Source of the DNA: Chitinophaga agri
Lineage (GTDB): Bacteria > Bacteroidota > Bacteroidia > Chitinophagales > Chitinophagaceae
Direction of reading: 5' to 3'
DNA: 64,000 nt
NCBI RefSeq assembly: GCF_010093065.1
Contig: NZ_CP048113.1
Span: 5,518,001-5,582,000, forward strand
Below the pieces are notes generated by a model. It ran no database searches. It was not told where the DNA came from and saw only the letters and a list, made by a program, of their open reading frames with translations. The position numbers and the translations under genes were made by a program. Below, one piece after another: positions 35,478-44,629 of the stretch. The first letter of the stretch is position 1. Each line of letters starts with the position of its first letter.

Positions 35478-38400
35478 ATGCCTCGATCAAAATCTGTCAC
35501 GTCGAAAGACCGTTCTTCCACAGCTGTAAAGTCCTGGGAACAGGATCCGGCATTGCAGCAGCTATTGCTGTCACTCACGATGGATATAGCCAGGGTAACA
35601 GCCAAGAGTGAATTGATGCACCTGATGAAGGAGCGTCTCAGCAGTATCTTTCCGTTTACACATTGTACTATTTCGGTCCCCTCTCAAGATAAACGTTTCT
35701 ACAAAGCGTTCATGCTGGATACTTCTTCTATAATAAAAGGGCATGAACAATACCAGGAACTGGTTACCAGTGAATGGCCGGTAGGGGAGGACTGGATAGC
35801 GGACGCTATCGCCACTGGTGAGCCTTTCGTCTGCTCATTGAAAGAAATGAACGAGAAGGGGCAACTAACCGCTAATATGCTCATCATATATGAAGCGGGT
35901 GTACAGGAGACACTGAATTGCGGATTACTTTCCGAAAATGAGATCATTGGTGTGCTATCATTTTTCTCAAAGACATCGGGAGATTATTCTTCTGCGATAT
36001 TCCCGGTGGTCAGGTTAGTGGCTAGTCATATTTCTCTTGCAGTGGTAAATATTATGTCGAGAGAAGAGATCGAACAGCGTATGCGGGAAAGGGAAGCCAT
36101 GCTCACACTCAGTGACGCGATCAGCAGAGTGAAAGACAGAAGTGGATTGCTGGACATTATCAATACCGAATTGAAACAGTTGTTCAGGTTCACTTACAGC
36201 CTGGTAGTCAGGTTTAGTGATGATGGTCTCTCTTGTGCGGCGTTTTTGCTAGACCCGCAGTCTACCAGCCGCTCCGATCCTAATTACAATGAGATCACCT
36301 CCCGTTGGCATACTGTCAGAGATGGGATTATAGATAAAGTGCTCGCTGCTGATGCGCCGGTACTGATAGATACTGAAAAAGAAGCCAGCAGAGCTGATGC
36401 GCCGGAATATACAGTTATGCAGTTCCGCGCAGGCGTGAAGGAATGTGTAGGAGTAGCGCTCAGGGATGGTAGTCAGCAGGCGTTAGGTATTATACTGTTC
36501 TGTGCTGATGGAAAAGGATGGTTTGGTGAGAACGCTATGAACCTGATCAGGGCAGTTTCTTATCAGCTGGCCACCGCTATGTCAAATATTTTTTATCATG
36601 AATACATACAGGCCAGAGATAGTGAAAATGAAATGCTGCTATCCATCAGCCATGCCATTGCCAGTATTTCTGATAGAAGGATACTCATACACCGGGTGAA
36701 GAAAACCTTGCAAACACGTTTGAAGTTTGCTGACATTGCCATTGTACAGTATAATCTCCCTAAAGGTACCTATAAGACGATCCTGGAAGATTGCGAAACT
36801 ACAAACCAGCACCAGGATTTTGAAACGATTGCTTTCCGGGAATATCCGCTACAGGACGGCCTGCATAATGTGGTCATGGAAGCTGAAGGGGCTGTATTGC
36901 TTTCTGTAGCACAATTACAGCAACGGGGGGGCATTCATTTTGATTTTCTTGCCGATGCCGGAATAGCTGAGATAGCGGGTGTACGACTGATCCATAACAA
37001 TGAGATCTTTGGTGGGATGGTATTGCTGGCGGAAAAGGCTCATTCATTCTCCGCGTCAGACCTGCGACTGATAGAGCGATTTTCTTACCATCTATCCGGT
37101 TCTGTAGCCAATATGCTGGCCAGCGAGGCTATTCAGCAAAGGGAAAAAGAAAAGGAGATCCTGTTGTCTCTGAGTGCAGATATAGCCAGAACAAGAGGTA
37201 CGGAAGCATTGATCGCTGTAATGCGGCAGCGACTGAGAAGTATCTTTCACTTCAACGATATCACCGTCGGATTATTCAATGCAGAAAAAACAGCCTTCAG
37301 GGTAATGGTAGCACATGTTGGTGACGGACGGGCCATGCATCCGGCATTTAAGGAGATCGCTTTCGCAGAATATCCTATTGCTGATGGTATTCATGATATA
37401 TTGTTACATTCTGATAAGCCGGAACTCTTTTTTATAGAGAATTTGTTAATGAAGAACCCAGGCAAGCATCCTGGTATCCAGTTTATATTTGATCAGGGAA
37501 TTAAGGAAATAGCCGGTGTCAAACTGGTGAACCAGAATGAAGATATTGGTTTTATTACCATGCTATCTGAAGAAAGAAATTCATTTCGGCAGAAAGACCT
37601 GCATTTGCTGAAAGGCGTATCCGATCAGGTGGCCGTAGCCGTGGCTAATATACTGGCAGACGAAAAGATTGCCCAGCAACTAATGGAGATCAATGGGTAT
37701 AAAGAGAAGCTGGAAGAAGAGAAGTTATATCTGCAACAGGAGATCAGCAGCGCCTATACCTACACCGACATTATAGGTGCAGGTCCTGAAATGCAGCGCG
37801 TATTTCATATGTTATCGCAGGTTTCTTTTGCTCAGAGTACCGTCCTGATACTGGGAGAGACTGGTACAGGCAAAGAGCTGATCGCAAGGGCCATTCACAA
37901 CTCATCACCCAGAAAACATAAACTGATGGTGAAAGTGAATTGTGCCGCATTGCCTGCAAGTCTCATAGAAAGTGAGTTGTTTGGTCATGAGAGGGGAAGC
38001 TTTACCGGCGCTGTAGAACGCAGGATCGGCAAATTTGAACTGGCTAATCATGGTACGCTTTTTCTTGACGAGATAGGAGAAATGCCACTGGATCTGCAGG
38101 TAAAGTTGCTACGTGCTATCCAGGAAAAAGAGATTGAACGAGTAGGAGGGAAAAGTACTATCAAGACAGATGTAAGGATCATTGCGGCGACAAACAGGAA
38201 TCTGCAGAAGGAAGTAGCAGAAGGCCGTTTCAGGAGTGATCTTTTCTACCGGTTAAACGTATTCCCGATCGTATTGCCACCGTTACGGGATAGGAAGGAA
38301 GATATTCCCTTACTGGCAGCTCATTTTATGGAACGCTTTGCGAGAAGCGCCGGAAGGAAGAATATTAAGTTGTCCAGTACCGCCATGAAACAGCTGGTGG

Positions 38401-38726
38401 CTTACAACTGGCCAGGAAATGTCCGAGAACTGGAACATGTGTTAGAGCGGAGCGTATTGCTGACGCAGGGAAGTGTTATCCGCGAGATCAATTTATCAGC
38501 GCAACCCCGGTCAGACATAAAAGTAAAACAGGAAGAAGATTTTACAAGAACACTGGAAGACGTAGAACGGGAATATATATTGGGTGTATTAGGTAAGTGT
38601 CGTGGCAAGATATTTGGCCCCGGTGGTGCGGCAGAAATACTGGGTATGCATGTGTCCACCCTTAATCATAGGATCAGAAAGCTCGGTATTCTTAAAGAAC
38701 AGAATTATATCGTCAGGAAGCCATAA
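35478..38726 (+). CDS. Sigma-54 activator with four GAF-like sensory domains
   Basis: This is a 1082-residue enhancer-binding protein. Four repeated GAF-like modules (~25-190, 200-370, 380-555, 565-740) each contain an EIAGV/ECVGV-type strand and a coiled linker rich in E and Q. A coiled coil (~745-770) leads to the AAA+ domain with Walker A GETGTGKE (793-800) and loop GSFTGA (840-845), then a Fis-type helix-turn-helix (~1035-1080, GGAAEILGMHVSTLNHRI). It has no receiver, so small molecules or redox state probably control it through the GAF modules. It is 71 bases from the second activator gene. Confidence 0.92.
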   Translation: MPRSKSVTSKDRSSTAVKSWEQDPALQQLLLSLTMDIARVTAKSELMHLMKERLSSIFPFTHCTISVPSQDKRFYKAFMLDTSSIIKGHEQYQELVTSEWPVGEDWIADAIATGEPFVCSLKEMNEKGQLTANMLIIYEAGVQETLNCGLLSENEIIGVLSFFSKTSGDYSSAIFPVVRLVASHISLAVVNIMSREEIEQRMREREAMLTLSDAISRVKDRSGLLDIINTELKQLFRFTYSLVVRFSDDGLSCAAFLLDPQSTSRSDPNYNEITSRWHTVRDGIIDKVLAADAPVLIDTEKEASRADAPEYTVMQFRAGVKECVGVALRDGSQQALGIILFCADGKGWFGENAMNLIRAVSYQLATAMSNIFYHEYIQARDSENEMLLSISHAIASISDRRILIHRVKKTLQTRLKFADIAIVQYNLPKGTYKTILEDCETTNQHQDFETIAFREYPLQDGLHNVVMEAEGAVLLSVAQLQQRGGIHFDFLADAGIAEIAGVRLIHNNEIFGGMVLLAEKAHSFSASDLRLIERFSYHLSGSVANMLASEAIQQREKEKEILLSLSADIARTRGTEALIAVMRQRLRSIFHFNDITVGLFNAEKTAFRVMVAHVGDGRAMHPAFKEIAFAEYPIADGIHDILLHSDKPELFFIENLLMKNPGKHPGIQFIFDQGIKEIAGVKLVNQNEDIGFITMLSEERNSFRQKDLHLLKGVSDQVAVAVANILADEKIAQQLMEINGYKEKLEEEKLYLQQEISSAYTYTDIIGAGPEMQRVFHMLSQVSFAQSTVLILGETGTGKELIARAIHNSSPRKHKLMVKVNCAALPASLIESELFGHERGSFTGAVERRIGKFELANHGTLFLDEIGEMPLDLQVKLLRAIQEKEIERVGGKSTIKTDVRIIAATNRNLQKEVAEGRFRSDLFYRLNVFPIVLPPLRDRKEDIPLLAAHFMERFARSAGRKNIKLSSTAMKQLVAYNWPGNVRELEHVLERSVLLTQGSVIREINLSAQPRSDIKVKQEEDFTRTLEDVEREYILGVLGKCRGKIFGPGGAAEILGMHVSTLNHRIRKLGILKEQNYIVRKP

Positions 38727-38797
38727 CCTACCTGATCCGCGTTACACGTAATTATACCAACAGACAGGAGCATATTCAAATCATTCAGGAACAAGAC

Positions 38798-40186
38798 ATG
38801 AAGGAAAAAATACTGATAGTAGAAGATATCTTCATTGAAGCGAACAACCTACAGATGATCATGGAGCGTGCCGGCTACACAGTAAGCGGCATCGCTGTTT
38901 CTGTGGAAGAGGCATTGCAGATGATTGAAGAAGATATCCCTGACTTTGTGCTGGTGGATATCTATCTGAAAGGTAAGCAAACCGGTATTGATCTTGCCAG
39001 AATATTACGTCAGCAGAATATTGCATTTATCTACCTGTCTGCCAATTCGACCAAACAGACGCTTGATCAGGCGAAGACCACCTTCCCGTATGGTTTCCTG
39101 GTAAAACCTTTCCGGGAAAGAGAAGTATTGACAACATTGGAGATCGCGCGTTACCTGCATGCAAACAGTCTGGATGCTATCATGCGGAAAGGCGTGGACA
39201 ATAATAAAAGATTTGTATTGCCTGACTTGCGGCAGTATGGGTTTGTAGGGGACGGTTTGCGGCTCCAGCAGGTATTGCAGCATCTGTCCATCGTAGCTCC
39301 TTCTGAGACTTCTGTGCTGATAACGGGGGAAAGCGGGACTGGTAAGGAAAAGATGGCTGAGCTAATACACCGGTTGTCCAACAGGGCATCCCGGCCATTG
39401 ATAAAGGTAAATTGTGCTGCCCTACCGTCCGAACTAATAGAATCGCTGTTATTCGGCCATGAGAAAGGAGCGTTTACCGGTGCGCTGGAAAGACGGATCG
39501 GTAAGTTTGAGCAGGCAAATGGTGGGACTATCTTCCTGGATGAAATAGGAGAGATGCCGGTTGATATGCAGGTGAAATTGCTTCGCGTATTGCAGGACAG
39601 GGAAATAGAACGTATCGGTTCCAGCCACGCACAAAAGGTGGACGTACGGATCATTTCGGCTACCAGCAGGAACCTGGAGAAGGAAGTGGCCGACGGCCGG
39701 TTCCGTATGGATTTTTATTACCGGCTGAATGTATTTCCATTACATCTGCCGCCATTGAGGGAAAGGCGTGACGATATTCCGGCACTGGTAGATTATTTTC
39801 TGGACATCCATTGCCGTAATTTCGAGAAATCCGCAATGGCTGTCAGTCCTAAGGTCATGGAAATGCTAACATTATATTCCTGGCCGGGGAATATCCGGGA
39901 GCTGGAACATCTCATCGAGCGGGCCGTATTAATGTGCGAGGGGAATACAATTAACCATATCATTTTGCCGGAGAAGATCGACTATACCCCTCCACCCCGG
40001 GAAGAGCGTGTAAAAACGATACAGGAAAATGAACGGGAGCACATTGTTGAAGTGCTGAGGCGATGTAATGGTAAGATCTTTGGAAAAGGTGGGGCAGCAG
40101 AGCTGTTATCCATGAATGTCTCTACACTGAATTACCGTATCCGTAAGCTTGGAATTAATAAGGAAGAATTACGCTTCCGCGAATAA
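38798..40186 (+). CDS. NtrC-type response regulator (REC-AAA+-Fis)
   Basis: This 462-residue protein has a receiver with acceptor D54 in FVLVDIYLKGKQTGID, K103 before P104, an AAA+ domain with GESGTGKE (177-184) and the sigma-54 contact loop GAFTGA (224-229), and a Fis-type helix-turn-helix at the end (GGAAELLSMNVSTLNYRI). Its AAA+ and DNA-binding parts closely resemble those of the preceding activator, so the two probably arose by duplication and may bind similar sites. No cognate kinase gene is adjacent. Confidence 0.93.
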   Translation: MKEKILIVEDIFIEANNLQMIMERAGYTVSGIAVSVEEALQMIEEDIPDFVLVDIYLKGKQTGIDLARILRQQNIAFIYLSANSTKQTLDQAKTTFPYGFLVKPFREREVLTTLEIARYLHANSLDAIMRKGVDNNKRFVLPDLRQYGFVGDGLRLQQVLQHLSIVAPSETSVLITGESGTGKEKMAELIHRLSNRASRPLIKVNCAALPSELIESLLFGHEKGAFTGALERRIGKFEQANGGTIFLDEIGEMPVDMQVKLLRVLQDREIERIGSSHAQKVDVRIISATSRNLEKEVADGRFRMDFYYRLNVFPLHLPPLRERRDDIPALVDYFLDIHCRNFEKSAMAVSPKVMEMLTLYSWPGNIRELEHLIERAVLMCEGNTINHIILPEKIDYTPPPREERVKTIQENEREHIVEVLRRCNGKIFGKGGAAELLSMNVSTLNYRIRKLGINKEELRFRE

Positions 40187-40214
40187 AATGTACAGCGGAA
40201 TAACCTGATTTTAC

Positions 40215-40246
40215 ATTGATACAGCTCTGGTACTAAGGTAGCTTTG
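40215..40246 (+). promoter_or_regulatory. Primary-sigma promoter of the hydrolase-OsmC pair
   Basis: ATTG at 40215-40218 and TAGCTTTG at 40239-40246 are 20 bases apart; the -7 element matches TAnnTTTG fully and the -33 box 3 of 4. The next start codon is 27 bases downstream. Confidence 0.7.
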
Positions 40247-40272
40247 ACAGCAGACCTTAAATATCAACCGCT

Positions 40273-41049
40273 ATGGAAAAGATCAGATCAAAAACCATTG
40301 TATTTCTTACCGGAGCATATGTGAGTAACCGTTGCTGGGATGACTGGAGCCGTTATTTTCAGAGCCAGGGGTATAGAACAATTGCACCCGCCTGGCCTCA
40401 GAAGGAGGGCGATCCTGCAGCGCTAAGAAGCCGTCAGCCCAATATGGCCCTGGCGGCTGTAGACCTTCCGCAGGTATTAGAGCGACATATCACCGAGATC
40501 AAAAAACTACCTGAGAAGCCTATACTGATAGGTCACTCGTTTGGGGGTATGATGGCGCAGGTATTGCTGAACAGAGGGTACGGCGAAGCAGCTGTTGCCA
40601 TTCAGGCTGTACCTCCTAAAGGAGTTTTCCCTATCGAACTGAATTTCCTTAAATCTAATACAGCAGCGCTGGGATTTTTTTCTACAGTCAATACCACCTA
40701 CCTGATGCCATTCAAAACATGGCAGTTTGCTTTTACAAATGGCATGTCGCTGGCCGAGCAGCAAACCAGCTATGAGCAGCTCACCATTCCTGAATCGAGG
40801 AGAGCGATCAGAGGAGCCCTGAGCAATACCGCTAAAGTCGATTTTAAAAAGCCACAGGGGCCGTTGCTGATCCTCGCGGGAACAGAAGATCAATGTATAC
40901 CACCTTCACTCTCAAAACGTGTATATAAGCGTTATAATAATTCCTCCGTAGTAGATTTTCAGGAAAGAGACCGTAATCACTATGTGTTAGGTTTACCTAC
41001 CTGGAAAGAAGATGCAGACAATATCCTGAACTGGATAGCGCAACACTGA
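40273..41049 (+). CDS. Alpha/beta-hydrolase
   Basis: These 258 residues form a typical soluble alpha/beta-hydrolase: nucleophile S89 in LIGHSFGGM, acid probably in GTEDQCIP and histidine in RDRNHYVLG. There is no signal peptide, so it is cytoplasmic. The region between S89 and the acid is a helical cap (QAVPPKGVFP onwards). Similar proteins next to OsmC-type genes are often grouped with stress-response hydrolases; substrate unknown. It starts the two-gene unit with the OsmC gene 25 bases downstream. Confidence 0.87.
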   Translation: MEKIRSKTIVFLTGAYVSNRCWDDWSRYFQSQGYRTIAPAWPQKEGDPAALRSRQPNMALAAVDLPQVLERHITEIKKLPEKPILIGHSFGGMMAQVLLNRGYGEAAVAIQAVPPKGVFPIELNFLKSNTAALGFFSTVNTTYLMPFKTWQFAFTNGMSLAEQQTSYEQLTIPESRRAIRGALSNTAKVDFKKPQGPLLILAGTEDQCIPPSLSKRVYKRYNNSSVVDFQERDRNHYVLGLPTWKEDADNILNWIAQH

Positions 41050-41074
41050 ATACGTACCTAAAGTGACCCGATCC

Positions 41075-41488
41075 ATGAAACGTTATGCGAAGGCCGTATG
41101 GCATGGTTCAGGGAAAGATGGCGGCGGGCATATGACTACACAGAGCGGAGCGCTTGATAAAAATATCTATTCTTTTGCCAGCAGGTTTACCAGTGACCGA
41201 GGCACCAATCCGGAAGAACTGCTGGCAGCTGCGCATGCGGGATGCTTTACCATGAAGCTGAGCTTTGTGCTGGATGAAACAAGCTACTTTCCTGAAGCGT
41301 TGGAAACAAACGCCTATATTAATTTCGAAAATGGCGCTATCACTGCCGTTCGTCTCGTGGTGACAGGAAAAGTGAGAGGGATGGACCAGGCTGCATTTGA
41401 AGCGTGTGTTCAGGAGGCAAAGCGGAACTGCCCCATTAGTATGATATTGAACATTACTATTACAACAGAAGCAATTTTACGTAACTAG
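41075..41488 (+). CDS. osmC: OsmC-family peroxiredoxin
   Basis: From ATG 41075 the protein has 137 residues; an in-frame GTG at 41063 is less likely. The two redox cysteines of the OsmC/Ohr family are present: C57 in AAHAGCFTM (peroxidatic) and C119 in KRNCPIS (resolving). The layout (A-V-W-x-G at the N-terminus, NPEELLAAAHAGC) is of the OsmC branch. These enzymes reduce organic hydroperoxides with dihydrolipoamide or similar thiols. It is followed by a strong bidirectional terminator. Confidence 0.93.
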   Translation: MKRYAKAVWHGSGKDGGGHMTTQSGALDKNIYSFASRFTSDRGTNPEELLAAAHAGCFTMKLSFVLDETSYFPEALETNAYINFENGAITAVRLVVTGKVRGMDQAAFEACVQEAKRNCPISMILNITITTEAILRN

Positions 41489-41533
41489 GGCCGTCCGCCA
41501 TTCCTGTATGAGTGAACTGGCGGACGGTAGTTT
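41483..41533. terminator. Bidirectional terminator between OsmC and Gfo/Idh genes
   Basis: The stem pairs 41491-41500 with 41518-41527 perfectly (CCGTCCGCCA/TGGCGGACGG), with outer AACTA/TAGTT pairing (41483-41487 with 41528-41532). TTTTT follows on the plus strand. Confidence 0.85.
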
Positions 41534-41538
41534 TTAGT

Positions 41539-42876
41539 CTATATTTTTGGTGCCCAGCCATTCTCATACTCTCTCTGCCAGAGTTGTGCAGCTTCCGCAT
41601 TATTGAGGATATGTCCATTGGAAGGGTCAGTATGTAATATGCTGCCGCTGCGTTGTGCAATATTTCCCAGGAGCGGCAGTAGTGTACTACGGTAGCCGAT
41701 ATTGATCTCCGCATTCAGTTTTGCCTTACCCCTGATGCTCTCGAGGAAGTTACTGATGTGAATAGCATCGTAATATTCACCTGCAGGACTCACTAGATTG
41801 GTGGCCCGCTGCTCACTTGGTGCGGCCTGTTTTACCTCTTTGACCACTTTCCCCTGATTGTCCACTATCTTATAACTGTCATTACCGGGAACGTATAACG
41901 TACCATTTTCTCCAAAGATAGCAAAGCCCCGGTCGCTGCCTTCCAGTCCGTAGTTATTACAGCTCCGGCCTTCCCAGGAGATCGCCTTCCCGCCTTCAAA
42001 CTCGAAGTTGAGCGTCTGTGTATCAGGTGTCTCCCAGTCGTCTTTCGGATAAGCATAGCGTCCACCAGCTGATGTCACTTTAGTAGGGAAGTCCAGGTCC
42101 ATGAACCAACGTAGGCAGTCCAGTTCATGCGTGGCGTTATTACAGGTCTCTGCCGTGCCCCAATGCCAGCGCCAGTGCCAGTCATAATGTACGATGTTGT
42201 CCAGATAGTCGCGACGGGGAGCAGGCCCCTGCCAGAGATCCCAGTTAAGGGTATCAGGAACAGGCACTTTTTTGCCGGTGCCGATTGGCTTACGGTTGTT
42301 CAGATACCAGCTTTTGCCATAATAGACCTTACCCAGTACATGTTGTTCTTTTATTTCTCTAAATGCCTGTTGCATATTGGGCCAGGAACGTCGCTGACTG
42401 CCCATCTGTACAAGACGGTTGAATTTTTTTGCAGCAGCAACCAGCATTTCCCCTTCCGCCGGATTATGAGCGCAGGGCTTCTCTACATATACATGCTTTC
42501 CAGCGGCAGTTGCCATGATAGCTGCTGGTGCATGCCAGTGATCAGGCGTGGCTACGAAAAGCGCATCCAGATCCTTTCTCTCCAGCAGTTTCCGGACGTC
42601 CCTGATAACTGTTGGTTTCTTTTCCTGCGCACCAGCGATGGCCTTCAGTCCTTTTGCTATAGCGCCATCTTCCACATCACATACATAGCCTATTTCAGCG
42701 CCTGGTAGTTTAGCTGCACATTGTGCCAGCCAGTTTCCTCTGGAATTGACACCCATAACGCCGAGTACCAGCTTATTGCTGGGGGCGTTTTTCCCGAACA
42801 CAGGAAAGTTGAGTATGGTTAACCCTGCTCCCAGGCCGGCGAGGCCGCCTGATTTAATAAAGTTTCTTCTTTTCAT
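41539..42876 (-). CDS. Tat-exported Gfo/Idh/MocA oxidoreductase
   Basis: These 445 residues begin MKRRNFIKSGGLAGLGAGL, a clear twin-arginine signal. The NAD(P)-binding Rossmann half follows (VLGVMGVNSRGNW, then DLDALFVATPDHWHAPAAI and the EKP motif in YVEKPCAHNP), then the C-terminal alpha/beta domain with many aromatic residues. Folded cofactor-bound enzymes of this family are exported by Tat in Bacteroidota, where they act on sugars or glycosides (for example GH109-like). The HELDC motif and WHWRWHWG segment are typical of that group. Exact substrate unknown. Confidence 0.9.
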   Translation of the reverse strand: MKRRNFIKSGGLAGLGAGLTILNFPVFGKNAPSNKLVLGVMGVNSRGNWLAQCAAKLPGAEIGYVCDVEDGAIAKGLKAIAGAQEKKPTVIRDVRKLLERKDLDALFVATPDHWHAPAAIMATAAGKHVYVEKPCAHNPAEGEMLVAAAKKFNRLVQMGSQRRSWPNMQQAFREIKEQHVLGKVYYGKSWYLNNRKPIGTGKKVPVPDTLNWDLWQGPAPRRDYLDNIVHYDWHWRWHWGTAETCNNATHELDCLRWFMDLDFPTKVTSAGGRYAYPKDDWETPDTQTLNFEFEGGKAISWEGRSCNNYGLEGSDRGFAIFGENGTLYVPGNDSYKIVDNQGKVVKEVKQAAPSEQRATNLVSPAGEYYDAIHISNFLESIRGKAKLNAEINIGYRSTLLPLLGNIAQRSGSILHTDPSNGHILNNAEAAQLWQREYENGWAPKI

Positions 42877-43017
42877 AACGGTGAACCTGTTTTCAATTTA
42901 AGATGGATTCATGATAGGTAGTCTAATGTATAAAAATTAAAATGAGCAAGTGGGAATTTGTGATGAGTGAGCAGGGGGGCAGCGGGAAGATAGGTGCGAT
43001 GGGTAGCATAAATAAGG

Positions 43018-43042
43018 AACGCCTGCCAGTAGACCAGGCGTT
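43018..43042. terminator. Hairpin downstream of the small membrane protein gene
   Basis: AACGCCTG (43018-43025) pairs with CAGGCGTT (43035-43042) around a 9-base loop, 85 bases after the minus-strand gene. No long T-run; a weak terminator at best. Nothing else was seen in 42877-43126. Confidence 0.55.
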
Positions 43043-43126
43043 TAAAGCGTATGTTTATAAGTACATTCTATGCTAAACATAAGTGCCACTGTTGAAGAAG
43101 CATGGTATGATAATGTGTGAATACGC

Positions 43127-43591
43127 TTAGGTATTATTTCCCTTTGCCATGAATGCTTTTTGGTGAACAAAGGCATTCATAAGCTGCAGGAGTTCGTCTT
43201 TTGAGTATCCTTCTTTTGTGCTGATCTGAAATTTCACCTCCTTATTCTCAATAATATCCAGCACTGAAAACCATGACGACGGGCCTGGCATACGCTTTAG
43301 CACAACATCGAAATGATCTCTCAACATCAATATAGTGTCTGCAGTCCTGAACTGACGTTTCCTGTTTTTGAGAAGTTGCATATAGGTTACTTCAAGTACT
43401 GGCCCATCGAGTAATACCGTTTTTGTGAAAGTGCGTTTTGTACGAAGCATGGCTATAACAAGAGCCAGAATGACTGCCAGCGGCCATATATCCTGAATGA
43501 TCAGGGGAACGAAGAGGGGGATCAGTAAACTATAGCCTTGTAGTTTTAATAAAAAAAAGGAGATATAACTTTCTTGCGTTATTAGCTTCAT
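43127..43591 (-). CDS. Small membrane protein of unknown function
   Basis: These 154 residues begin with two closely spaced membrane helices (~12-52; FLLLKLQGYSLLIPLFVPLI and WPLAVILALVIAML), followed by ~95 cytoplasmic residues of mixed strand and helix character with a lysine-rich end. No catalytic motif was found. The arrangement (two helices, then a small soluble domain) resembles PH-like or DUF2244-type membrane proteins but I cannot confirm it. Confidence 0.6.
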   Translation of the reverse strand: MKLITQESYISFFLLKLQGYSLLIPLFVPLIIQDIWPLAVILALVIAMLRTKRTFTKTVLLDGPVLEVTYMQLLKNRKRQFRTADTILMLRDHFDVVLKRMPGPSSWFSVLDIIENKEVKFQISTKEGYSKDELLQLMNAFVHQKAFMAKGNNT

Positions 43592-43665
43592 AGATATTAT
43601 TGATCCTCCATTTATTCAAAGCGGAGCCATTTCTGCACACATGAGCATAAAAGGTCTGAAATGAA

Positions 43666-43695
43666 AAAAGGTTATTCATTACTGAATAACCTTTT
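43666..43695 (-). terminator. Terminator after the alpha/beta-hydrolase gene
   Basis: A 13-base perfect stem (43666-43678 with 43683-43695, loop TTAC) is followed on the minus strand by a T-run, which ends the hydrolase transcript. Confidence 0.85.
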
Positions 43696-43761
43696 CTTCT
43701 GGTCGTACAACGGACCGGACATGTATCGAACTTTTTTGTACAAGATTTTCTTTTGATAAGA

Positions 43762-44550
43762 TTAGCATACAAACTGTTCGCTTCTACAGAAATCATGAAT
43801 TAGTTCAGCCACTTTTTCAGGTTGTTGTACCATTATCAGATGCCCTACCCGTGGAATAACCACCATTCGGACGCCAGGTATTATTGCCACCAATTCAGCC
43901 TGCAATCGGGCGGGGGAGTCTACAATATCATTTTCGCCGGCAATTATTAGTGCTGGTATATTAACAGATGATAATCCGGCAGACACATCCTCCGTCAATG
44001 CTGCGGCAGGCCATCCCAGCCGGGATGCTGTATTGTGCAGTTGCATATCCTCCACTATGGTTTGTCTGAGAGCAGGCGGTAAATCTGAGGCGTTAAATAC
44101 ATGATCTATTGTCTGATTAATATTATCCAGGCTGGTATAGGCATTTTCCATGCCCATTACCATTTCTGCTGGCAGGATAGTGGAAACGGCCGGAGATGGA
44201 GCGACCAGGATTAACTTTTTTAGTCCGGCAGGCATTCTTGCCGCAATTGCCTGGGCGATCTTTCCTCCCATTGAATGACCTACTAAAATGTAATTGTCCA
44301 GTTGCAGCTGACTGACGAGACCTAATACATCATCTGCCAAAGACTGGATATCATATCCAGTTTGTGGTTTGTCTGATTCACCCCATCCGCGTAGATCCAT
44401 CCGAATACAGCGATAATCTTTCTTTAATAAATCAGAGACTTGTTTCCAGGTCCTTGAAGATCCACCCCAAAAATGAAGAAATATTAAAGCGGGATTATTG
44501 TTTCCTTCGCTTTCTACCAATAGCCGGACATCGTTTACTTGATAATACAT
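43762..44550 (-). CDS. Alpha/beta-hydrolase
   Basis: From ATG 44550 (an upstream ATG at 44574 adds eight residues) the protein has 262 residues. It shows the DLRGWGESDKP strand, nucleophile S93 in LVGHSMGGK, acid in AGENDIVD and histidine in RVGHLIMV, with a short helical cap between. Such hydrolases include esterases and haloperoxidase-like enzymes; no substrate is indicated. It follows the divergent AraC gene on the same strand with 79 bases between and may be regulated by it. Confidence 0.88.
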   Translation of the reverse strand: MYYQVNDVRLLVESEGNNNPALIFLHFWGGSSRTWKQVSDLLKKDYRCIRMDLRGWGESDKPQTGYDIQSLADDVLGLVSQLQLDNYILVGHSMGGKIAQAIAARMPAGLKKLILVAPSPAVSTILPAEMVMGMENAYTSLDNINQTIDHVFNASDLPPALRQTIVEDMQLHNTASRLGWPAAALTEDVSAGLSSVNIPALIIAGENDIVDSPARLQAELVAIIPGVRMVVIPRVGHLIMVQQPEKVAELIHDFCRSEQFVC

Positions 44551-44629
44551 ATGATCTGATTTTTTACAGATCAAAGGTCAATATAATGGCGAGGCAGAAA
44601 AAGGTGTAAAAGTCCCATTTAGTGGTAAA

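Noticed and set aside
43530..43796. Minus-strand frame of 88 residues between the hydrolase and the small membrane protein
   Set aside because: It spans a strong terminator hairpin and overlaps both neighbours; composition is not protein-like.
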